Positions 15,401 through 19,460 of a stretch of DNA of 19,460 nucleotides are shown here, piece by piece. The stretch covers positions 1 through 19,460 of the forward strand of contig JAICLV010000031.1 in assembly GCA_025925185.1 (NCBI GenBank). Direction: 5' to 3'. Origin of the DNA: Acidothermaceae bacterium (GTDB taxonomy: Bacteria; Actinomycetota; Actinomycetes; Acidothermales; Acidothermaceae). The notes under the pieces are model-generated. The model saw only the letters and a list, made by a program, of their open reading frames with translations, was not told the DNA's origin and made no database searches. A program made the position numbers and the translations under genes. Within the stretch, counting starts at the first letter, position 1. Every line of letters starts with the position of its first letter.

Positions 15401-16178
15401 CGACGCGCTCACGGGCTCACCGCTCGCGGTGACGCTCGACGGCCCGGTGCTGCTCACGCCCACCACGACGCTTTCCCCGTCAGCCCGCGCGGCGATCGAA
15501 ACCGTGCTGCCGAACGACGGCCTCGTCATTTGCCTCGGCGGTGTCAACGCGATCAGCGCTGCCGTCGTCTCGCAGCTCCAAGGTCTGGGCTATCAGGTGC
15601 AGCGCATCGGCGGCGCCGACCGCTACGCGACCGCCACGTTGATCGCCGACCGTGTCGCGTCCAACCACGCCGTGTCCAAGGTCTACCTCGCGACGGGGCT
15701 AAACTTCGCGGACGCCTTGCCAGCCGCCGACGCCGCCGGGCTCACGAACGGCGTCGTGTTGCTGACCGCCGGTTCGCAGCTGCCCACCGTCACGACGGCG
15801 TGGCTGCGGACGCACAGCGCGTCGGCCATCGCGATCGGCGGGTCAGCCGCCAGCGCAGCGCCGACCGCGACACCGATCGTCGGCGCCGACCGCTACGCGA
15901 CCGCCGCGAAGGTGGCGGCCGCGGTCGCGCCGAACGCGAACGGGATCGCGCTCGCGACGGGCGCGAACTTCCCCGACGGCCTCGCGGGCGCGGCGTTCGC
16001 GGCACACAGCGGGTGGGCGCTGTTGCTCGTCAACCCGATGGCCGCGTCGCTGAACGGCGACCAGACCACATATCTACAAGGAGCGCGAGCCAGCGTCCGC
16101 AGCGTCACGACGATCGGCGGCGCGTCGGCGCTGCCCGAGGCCGTCGCCGCGTTGGTGACCGCGGGCCTCGGCGGCTAA
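12477..16178 (+). CDS. Large secreted surface protein: N-terminal propeller-like domain, DUF11-like, six Ig-like repeats, three CWB2 repeats
   Basis: The protein has 1233 residues. The signal peptide is MARSRK, a hydrophobic stretch, then ATSEVAFA, with cleavage after about residue 30. Residues about 35-270 read as a DUF6923-like beta-propeller domain (AISVNPANGYLYAVE, LLRINPTDGTIEDLG, LWGFKSSAPVRIDASTGQV). Residues about 275-400 are a DUF11-type domain (PNSTATWTVTVKNEGPAA, FTLTDVLPTGYTAG). Six Ig-like repeats follow, starting near residues 401, 492, 574, 667, 750 and 841. Each opens Q-x-I-x-F-x-x-P and contains SVCTV and a later G-x-C-x-[IV]-x-A-D-Q-[PA]-G, so each has one cysteine pair. After a Gly-rich linker, residues about 938-1233 are three CWB2 modules with GGADRYATATLIA and VGADRYATAAKVA. 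The result is a long rod presenting a propeller above the wall. A ligand or partner cannot be assigned. Confidence 0.9.
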   Translation: MARSRKAVACTLSAIISAAMVMATSEVAFAAVPDPDPTTIACAVSTGFLSQGATGSDPTQLYAEQFGSGSIAFNVVGTTHGVVYNAISVNPANGYLYAVETSPNTGNLLRINPTDGTIEDLGATSPALSNYVAGSFDATGAHYYVSSGNSTSLYDVNVNTAVVTPIALVGGSTGLADYTVIDGYLWGFKSSAPVRIDASTGQVTTFAAVPGMPTGTYGAAFTLGNGDGEFGNNNGGVTQVHIGDPSSATPTFTIVATSSSNSASTNDGAACVSPATHLSVTADAPTTVAPNSTATWTVTVKNEGPAASSGFTLTDVLPTGYTAGTMSPGCAATGSNVSCTHGGLAVDESATITISATAPSTGSCGTGSVPNTIKVQGNEADSNPGAGDSVSSPNICVTGDTPQTIDFPQPVDTTVADSPTTLTATTTSGLAIDYKSSTPSVCTVSGDIVTLVTAGICTIAADQPGDATYQPAPTIIRSFTIADGGGSTGTIDTQAITFPQPADTDVLSGPVALAATASSGLTVAYTSITPGICSVTGSSVTLLAAGACTIKADQAGDASYAAASTVTRSFAVLAHGQTIAFAQPTTADLADTTVALTGTASSGLTVAFTAQTPSVCTVAGGTATLVAAGVCSIRADQPGNSWYSAALPVIRSFDVTDLVGGSTGVVALQTITFPQPPNTDVLAGPIALKATTDAGLPVSYTSLTPSVCTVSDALVTVVGVGVCTIDADQPGDVTHSAASTTTTSFTVAGLPQAITFSQPLTADVADVTISLAATADSGLGVTYTSSTPTVCTVAGSTITLLAAGGVCTVKADQPGDATRAPAPTITRSFAVTGGLGAPTVDTQDITFPAPTVSLSGGPVTLAATSDSGLPVSYTSGTPSVCAVGGTTLTPIGTGNCVVYADQPGNASFAAASTAVASFAIASGGGGGAVPVAPVATTSRIGGLDRDATAAQLATASYPTAGSAHVVVLARDDVYADALTGSPLAVTLDGPVLLTPTTTLSPSARAAIETVLPNDGLVICLGGVNAISAAVVSQLQGLGYQVQRIGGADRYATATLIADRVASNHAVSKVYLATGLNFADALPAADAAGLTNGVVLLTAGSQLPTVTTAWLRTHSASAIAIGGSAASAAPTATPIVGADRYATAAKVAAAVAPNANGIALATGANFPDGLAGAAFAAHSGWALLLVNPMAASLNGDQTTYLQGARASVRSVTTIGGASALPEAVAALVTAGLGG
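13679..15243 (+). repeat. Six tandem Ig-like domain repeats in the large CWB2 protein
   Basis: Repeats begin near 13679, 13952, 14199, 14478, 14726 and 15000. Spacings alternate between about 274-279 bp and about 247 bp because odd-numbered repeats end in a longer Gly/Ser/Thr linker and even-numbered ones in a very short one. This suggests growth by duplication of a two-domain unit. Confidence 0.8.
15611..15905 (+). repeat. 25-bp perfect direct repeat, 270 bp apart, in the CWB2 modules
   Basis: The same 25 bases (beginning CGGCGCCGAC and ending CGACCGCC) occur at 15611-15635 and 15881-15905. The distance, 270 bp, is exactly 90 codons, one CWB2 module. Recombination between them would remove one module without a frameshift. 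Confidence 0.85.
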
Positions 16179-16255
16179 GCGGCCCTCCCTCTAGTTTTTA
16201 CGAGCACGCTTGGATAAACTTCGGCCATCGACGTGGATCATGGAAGGTGACCTCG

Positions 16256-16507
16256 ATGGCGACAGCGGAGCGGGTCCTCGACACGCGGATCGCGACGACC
16301 CGCAGCTGCGCGGAACAGACCAATGACACGCTCGACGAGATCGCAGTCGGTGACAGCTTCGTGCTGATCGCCGACCACGACCCGATCGGCCTGCAGTACA
16401 TGCTGGCTGCCGAGCGGCCAGGCGTGGCGAACTGGGAACTGCTTGACGACGGCCCGCCCTACTGGCGGGTGCGCATCCGCAAGGGCGAGCCCACGTCAGC
16501 GCGATGA
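16256..16507 (+). CDS. DUF2249 domain protein
   Basis: This small cytoplasmic protein has 83 residues; the ATG has AAGGTGA five bases upstream. The pattern LDTRIA...TLDEIAVGDSFVLIADHDPIGLQYMLAAERPG...WELLDDGPPYWRVRIRKG is the complete DUF2249 domain, with the hallmark DHDP (residues 40-43) and a W-x-V-x-I end. DUF2249 domains share the TusA-like two-layer fold and are often found with hemerythrins, cupins and nitrogen-oxide or copper genes, where a metal or redox role is suspected but not proven. The stop overlaps the ATG of the next gene (ATGA at 16504-16507). It is the first gene of a plus-strand cluster. TAAACT at 16215-16220 is a possible -10. Confidence 0.92.
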   Translation: MATAERVLDTRIATTRSCAEQTNDTLDEIAVGDSFVLIADHDPIGLQYMLAAERPGVANWELLDDGPPYWRVRIRKGEPTSAR

Positions 16508-17481
16508 CCGACCTCTCCTCGCGCGAGGTCGGCCGCCTGCAGCACCTTCAAGTCGTCGTCAAGGAAGAGACGCCACTGCTGCCGCGCGTCGCGTTCGCGC
16601 TCATCACCGTCGCATCGCTTGCGGGCGCAGTCTTCACCGGTCACGGCCTCGGCGTCAGCGGCGCGTGGCTGTTCGTCCGCTGGTTCGGGTTGTGGACGGC
16701 GGCCCTAGCGGGCGGATTCCTCGCCTGGCGGCTGGGTTACCTGCGCACCGCCGAGAAGGACCTCGACCACGCCACCGTCACGGCGTACAACGACACCGCG
16801 CTTCGTCGCGCGGATCTGGTTGGCCGCGTGCTCGCGCCACTGGTCGCGCTTGGGGCGGCGGCGCCGTTCGCGGCGAGCTACCTCGACAACCGGCCGAGCC
16901 TGCGCTGGTTGATCGCGGCGGCGATGCTCGCCTTGGCGGCGATGCTCGCGGTCGGCGTGCGACGCACGGGGGTCGCCGCAACGGCCGCGCTGCTCGTCGT
17001 CGTCGTGGTGGTCGGGTGGGCACAGGCTGACGCCGGTAACGGTGCGTACGGCTGGATTCGAGTCGCGCACCTGTCGGCGTTCGCGTTGTGGCTCGGCGGC
17101 GCGTTGTGGAACATCGCGGTCGCCATGCCCGCCGGCCGGGCCAATCCGACCATCGACGCCGTGCTCGCCGGTGCCCGCCAGCTCGATCGATTCCGCTGGG
17201 TGGTGCGGGTGGCGCTGCCCACCATCATCGGCACCGGCTTGGCGATGGCCGACGTCTACCGTGGGCTGCCGGGCAGCTGGTGGCTGCATTACCCCGGCGC
17301 GCTGATCCTGGTGAAGGTCGGCGTCATCGTCGCGTTGGTGGTCGTCTTCATCGCCTGCCCGCTGTTTCGGCAGTGCTCGCCGGTGCGCGGCGTGTGCAAC
17401 GTCGACGACCTGCGCAGCGCCGATCAGGCCGATCAGGCCGATCAGGCCGATCAAGCCGACGAGCCGGTCTCGTCACGGTGA
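16504..17481 (+). CDS. CopD-like integral membrane protein
   Basis: The protein has 325 residues with about eight membrane segments after a short cytoplasmic start (MTDLSSREVGRLQ). The second half carries the CopD-type domain: WIRVAHLSAFALWLGGALWNIAVAM, with a conserved His in the helix, then RQLDRFRWVVRVALPTIIGTGLAMADVYRG and YPGALILVKVGVIVALVVVFI. CopD proteins are linked to copper uptake into or across the membrane. After the last helix come three cysteines (CPLFRQCSPVRGVC) and then a repetitive acidic tail of ADQ units. The start overlaps the DUF2249 stop and the end overlaps the TusA-like start, so the three are co-translated. Copper as substrate is inferred from the family only. Confidence 0.85.
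   Translation: MTDLSSREVGRLQHLQVVVKEETPLLPRVAFALITVASLAGAVFTGHGLGVSGAWLFVRWFGLWTAALAGGFLAWRLGYLRTAEKDLDHATVTAYNDTALRRADLVGRVLAPLVALGAAAPFAASYLDNRPSLRWLIAAAMLALAAMLAVGVRRTGVAATAALLVVVVVVGWAQADAGNGAYGWIRVAHLSAFALWLGGALWNIAVAMPAGRANPTIDAVLAGARQLDRFRWVVRVALPTIIGTGLAMADVYRGLPGSWWLHYPGALILVKVGVIVALVVVFIACPLFRQCSPVRGVCNVDDLRSADQADQADQADQADEPVSSR
17419..17463 (+). repeat. 9-bp tandem repeat encoding Ala-Asp-Gln units
   Basis: GCCGATCAG repeats three times exactly (17419, 17428, 17437). It is followed by GCCGATCAA (17446) and GCCGACGAG (17455). The unit keeps frame and encodes ADQ four times plus ADE at the C-terminus of the CopD-like protein. Copy number may vary between strains. Confidence 0.9.
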
Positions 17482-17717
17482 GCGCGAAAGCCGGCGTCCT
17501 CGACAACCGGCGCACGCCGTGCGCCGTCGGCTTGATCCGGGCCGCCCAGCGCATGAGCGAGCTGCAACCGGGAAGCAAGCTGGAGATCTGGAGCCGCGAC
17601 GTGTTCGCGCCGATGGAGATCCCGCTGTGGGCGAGTCGCGACGGCTACCGCGTCGAGTCGCGCGCCCGCGCCGGCATCTGGCCCTGGAGGTTCCACATCT
17701 TCGTCGTGGCACGATAA
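17478..17717 (+). CDS. TusA-like (SirA/sulfur-carrier fold) protein
   Basis: The protein has 79 residues; its GTG start overlaps the stop of the CopD-like gene (GTGA). The pattern LDNRRTPCAVGLIRAAQRMSELQPGSKLEIWSRD...EIPLWASRDGYRVESRAR...WRFHIFV follows TusA: an LDxRG-like strand, a Cys at the start of helix 1 (Cys15), the PG-x-x-L-E-I strand, the D-[IP]P-x-W-x-x-x-x-G-[HY] helix and a last beta strand. TusA proteins relay sulfur as a persulfide on the Cys of a CPxP motif. Here it reads CAVG, so the cysteine stays but the prolines are lost, and the LDxRG motif is degenerate. It is likely a redox or sulfur carrier specialised for this cluster. The family call is good, the activity is inferred. 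Confidence 0.75.
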   Translation: MSAKAGVLDNRRTPCAVGLIRAAQRMSELQPGSKLEIWSRDVFAPMEIPLWASRDGYRVESRARAGIWPWRFHIFVVAR

Positions 17718-17738
17718 GACAAAGGCAAGGAGGTCTTC

Positions 17739-18197
17739 ATGTCCACATCTCATGAGCGTCTGTCGGTGCACGACCTAGATCCAGCCGCCACCCAGGCGGT
17801 GCTCAGCATGGAGAAGTACGTGCGGTCCAGCGGCATCGACAACCAGCTCTACGAGCTGGTCAAGATCCGCGCGTCACAGCTGAACGGCTGCGCGTTCTGC
17901 CTCGACATGCACAATCGCGACGCCCGCGCCGAGGGTGAGGACCAGCGCCGCCTCGACGTGCTCAGCGCTTGGCGCGAGGCGCCGCAATTGTTCAGCGAAC
18001 GTGAGCAGGCCGCATTCGCGTTGACCGAGGCGGTCACGTTGATCTCGCAAGACGGTGTGCCGGACGACGTGTGGTCGCGCGTCAGCGCGGCGTTCGACGA
18101 CAAGGAGATCGTCCACCTGCTGATGGCCATCGCGACGATCAACGTCTGGAACCGGCTCGCGGTCTCGACGCACCAGGCGTTGCCGTCGCTCCCGTGA
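17739..18197 (+). CDS. AhpD/carboxymuconolactone decarboxylase family protein
   Basis: The protein has 152 residues with a very strong ribosome binding site (AAGGAGG, five bases before the ATG). It has the alkylhydroperoxidase AhpD core: LYELVKIRASQLNGCAFCLDMHNRDARAEG. This contains the redox CxxC pair Cys51-Cys54 and His58, as in AhpD (CxxCxxxH). The rest, with LSAWREAPQLFSEREQAAFALTEAVTLIS and the helix EIVHLLMAIATINVWNRLAVS, matches the all-helical CMD fold. Such proteins reduce peroxides or serve as thiol oxidoreductases. The gene lies 21 bp after the TusA-like gene and its stop overlaps the LmbE start, so it is part of the same transcription unit. Peroxidase activity is probable from the intact CxxC but not proven. 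Confidence 0.93.
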   Translation: MSTSHERLSVHDLDPAATQAVLSMEKYVRSSGIDNQLYELVKIRASQLNGCAFCLDMHNRDARAEGEDQRRLDVLSAWREAPQLFSEREQAAFALTEAVTLISQDGVPDDVWSRVSAAFDDKEIVHLLMAIATINVWNRLAVSTHQALPSLP

Positions 18198-18931
18198 CCG
18201 AGCCGACACAGCCCGCGCTCGAACGCTACGACGACTCCTGGTCGAGCGCGCTCGCGATCGTCGCGCACCCCGACGACGTCGAGTACGGCGTCGCCGGTGC
18301 CGTCGCGCGCTGGACGTCGCTCGGCAAGCAGGTCGGCTACTGCCTCGCCACCCGCGGCGAAGCGGGCATCGACTCGTTGCCGCCCGAAGAAGCCGGCCCG
18401 CTTCGCGAGGCGGAACAGCGCGCCGCCGCGTCGATCGTCGGTGTCGAGGACGTCGAATTCCTGGGCTACCCCGACGGTGTCATCGAGTACGGGCTGCCGC
18501 TGCGCCGCGACGTCGCGCGGGCGATCCGCCGGCGCAAACCCGATGTCGTCGTCATCATCAACCACCGCGACTTCTGGGCGCCCGGGCGACCTAACCAAGC
18601 CGACCACGTCGCGGTCGGACGCGCGGTCATCGACGGCGCGCGCGACGCGGGCAACCGCTGGGTCTTTCGCGAGCTGCTCGACGACGGCTTGCCACCGTGG
18701 CAGGTGCGGCACGTGCTGTCGGCCGGCGGCGACGCCGTCACCCACGGCGTCGACATCAGCGAGCACTTCGACAAGGGCGTCGCGTCGTTGCGTGCGCACG
18801 CCGCCTACCTCGCGGCGCTGGGCGAGAACCCGCTCGCGGATCCGGAGGAGTTCTTGGAGTCAGTCGCCCGCGCGACCGGCGCCCGTCTTGGCTGCGTGTT
18901 CGGCGCGGCCTTCGAGGTCGTCGCTGTCTAG
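18194..18931 (+). CDS. PIG-L/LmbE family zinc deacetylase (MshB/Mca-like superfamily)
   Basis: The protein has 245 residues; its GTG start overlaps the upstream stop (GTGA). The metal-binding motif is ALAIVAHPDDVEYG (His25, Asp28), then CLATRGEAGID, the helix PLREAEQRAAASIVGVEDVEFLGYPDG, and NQADHVAVGRAV, where His138 is the third zinc ligand. This superfamily removes acetyl groups from GlcNAc-linked substrates. In actinobacteria it includes MshB and Mca of mycothiol synthesis and detoxification. The length (245, against about 290-300 for MshB/Mca) and local sequence differ, so it is a general LmbE-like paralogue and a mycothiol role is only suggested by its redox neighbours. The 3' end overlaps the convergent WhiB gene by 72 bp. 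Confidence 0.92.
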   Translation: MTEPTQPALERYDDSWSSALAIVAHPDDVEYGVAGAVARWTSLGKQVGYCLATRGEAGIDSLPPEEAGPLREAEQRAAASIVGVEDVEFLGYPDGVIEYGLPLRRDVARAIRRRKPDVVVIINHRDFWAPGRPNQADHVAVGRAVIDGARDAGNRWVFRELLDDGLPPWQVRHVLSAGGDAVTHGVDISEHFDKGVASLRAHAAYLAALGENPLADPEEFLESVARATGARLGCVFGAAFEVVAV

Positions 18932-19165
18932 CTCGAGCATGTGGCGGCGCAACTCCCGCCGCTCGTCCTCGGTCAGCCCGCCCCAGACTCCGGCGTCCTG
19001 GCCGGTCTCCAATGCCCACGCGAGGCATTCCTGGACGACGGGGCATCGAGCGCAGACCGCCTTCGCTTCAGCGATCTGGGCCTCGGCCGCCGGACCATGC
19101 CCGATGGGGAAGAACAACTCTGGGTCGACGTCGCGGCAAGCCGCCCTCTCGCGCCACTCACTCAT
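18860..19165 (-). CDS. WhiB-family iron-sulfur transcriptional regulator, WhiB1 type
   Basis: The protein has 101 residues from an ATG at 19165 with GGAGA nearby. The four cluster-binding cysteines are Cys10, Cys38, Cys41 and Cys47 (C-x27-CxxC-x5-C). The spacing, the WRERAACRDVDPELFFPIG start, AEAKAVCARCPVVQECLAWALETGQDAGVWGGL, and the GVWGG turn (59-63) followed by the basic helix ERRELRRH are those of WhiB1/WblE. That protein holds a [4Fe-4S] cluster that reacts with nitric oxide and binds the main sigma factor. A C-terminal tail of about 25 residues after RRELRRH extends beyond typical WhiB1 and is encoded partly across the end of the LmbE gene on the other strand. A start nine codons upstream is possible but lacks support. 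Confidence 0.95.
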   Translation of the reverse strand: MSEWRERAACRDVDPELFFPIGHGPAAEAQIAEAKAVCARCPVVQECLAWALETGQDAGVWGGLTEDERRELRRHMLELDSDDLEGRAEHAAKTGAGRAGD

Positions 19166-19179
19166 CGACAGCTCTCCGA

Positions 19180-19238
19180 ACCTTATCTGCAACCGACTCC
19201 GACCCTAACTCTGTTTACACAATGAGGCTAGTGTTTAC
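19180..19238 (-). promoter_or_regulatory. Putative whiB promoter with twin TGTTTAC repeats
   Basis: On the minus strand TAAGGT (19185-19180) is a possible -10, with TTAGGG (19208-19203) 17 bases upstream as a weak -35. Further upstream two identical heptamers TGTTTAC (19212-19218 and 19232-19238, plus-strand reading) are 20 bp apart, two helical turns. They could be sites for a regulator acting on this gene or on the divergent one. Confidence 0.4.
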
Positions 19239-19286
19239 TTTCCGCCACTGTGATCTTGGCCATAGCGGCCCGACGCGATCCTTTTC

Positions 19287-19292
19287 TACAAT
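19287..19292 (+). promoter_or_regulatory. Putative -10 box for the gene at the right edge
   Basis: TACAAT is a strong -10 hexamer. It ends seven bases before the GTG at 19300, so a leaderless or nearly leaderless transcript is possible. No -35 box was recognised. Confidence 0.45.
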
Positions 19293-19299
19293 CGTGGTT

Positions 19300-19460
19300 G
19301 TGAGAATGAGGGTGATGGAGATGCTTCGTCGGCAGTCGAGACGGCGGTCGAACAAAGAGCACTACCGGCAGGTGGCGATGCGGGTCGACCGGGCCTTCAC
19401 GGGCGGCCGGTCGGCGGAGGAGCAGCTGGGCGAGTTGGTGCGCGCCGGCGCGCCGCTCAG
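19300..19460 (+). CDS. Hypothetical protein, N-terminal part only (runs off the window)
   Basis: The frame is open from GTG 19300 to the window end, about 53 codons. It also has in-frame starts at 19306, 19312, 19315 and 19321; the last has GAGGGTG six bases upstream. The sequence is very basic (LRRQSRRRSNKEHYRQ) followed by VAMRVDRAFTGGRSAEEQLGELVRAGAP. I do not recognise the family and no domain can be assigned from this stub. It is divergent from the whiB gene with a shared upstream region of about 135 bp. Confidence 0.5.
   Translation, partial: MRMRVMEMLRRQSRRRSNKEHYRQVAMRVDRAFTGGRSAEEQLGELVRAGAPL

Noticed and set aside
16162..16199. Possible intrinsic terminator after the large CWB2 gene (GGGCC...GGCCC then a T-run)
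   Set aside because: The stem is only five base pairs and the five Ts lie about nine bases after it, so the geometry is poor. It could still end transcription, but I do not list it as a feature.
17419..17463. Short regular repeats considered as a CRISPR-like array
   Set aside because: The unit is 9 bp without spacers, in frame within a coding region; it is a coding tandem repeat.

Overview
The window is high-GC, gene-dense DNA of an actinomycete (Actinomycetota). The evidence is a WhiB-family iron-sulfur regulator of the WhiB1 type, a fused RNase HI/histidine phosphatase next to a zinc-ribbon coiled-coil protein and a Nif3 protein (the order known from mycobacteria as Rv2228c-Rv2229c-Rv2230c), an actinobacterial type A RNase P RNA, frequent GTG starts, 4-bp stop/start overlaps, and TANNNT -10 hexamers placed as in leaderless transcripts. 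I cannot fix the genus. No mobile elements, CRISPR arrays or tRNAs were seen.

Layout. 1-1527: a TerD-family stress locus, with the end of one TerD protein, a coupled proline-rich TerD-like protein, and a second complete TerD protein on the other strand. 1582-2006: rnpB, on the same strand as the second terD and just upstream of it. 2100-5932: an MFS transporter, an RNB-domain exoribonuclease convergent with it, and an ArsB/SLC13-like transporter divergent from the RNase. 6013-9049: a minus-strand operon Nif3 - zinc-ribbon protein - RNase HI/phosphatase. 9099-16178: a cell-surface region with two exported proteins, each ending in three CWB2 (cell wall binding repeat 2) modules. One carries a TolB-like propeller; the other carries a large N-terminal domain, a DUF11-like domain and six Ig-like repeats. 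Between them lie an SRPBCC-fold protein and a PfpI/DJ-1 family protein. 16256-18931: five tightly packed plus-strand genes (DUF2249, CopD-like membrane protein, TusA-like protein, AhpD/CMD protein, LmbE/PIG-L deacetylase). This looks like a redox/thiol/metal operon. It collides tail-to-tail with the minus-strand WhiB1-like gene, whose upstream region is shared with a further gene cut by the window end.

The points most worth following up are the paired CWB2 surface proteins with slippage-prone and recombination-prone repeats inside them, the structured leader before the larger one, the compact DUF2249-CopD-TusA-CMD-LmbE cluster beside WhiB1, and two genes whose best start codons are non-canonical (ATC and CTG).
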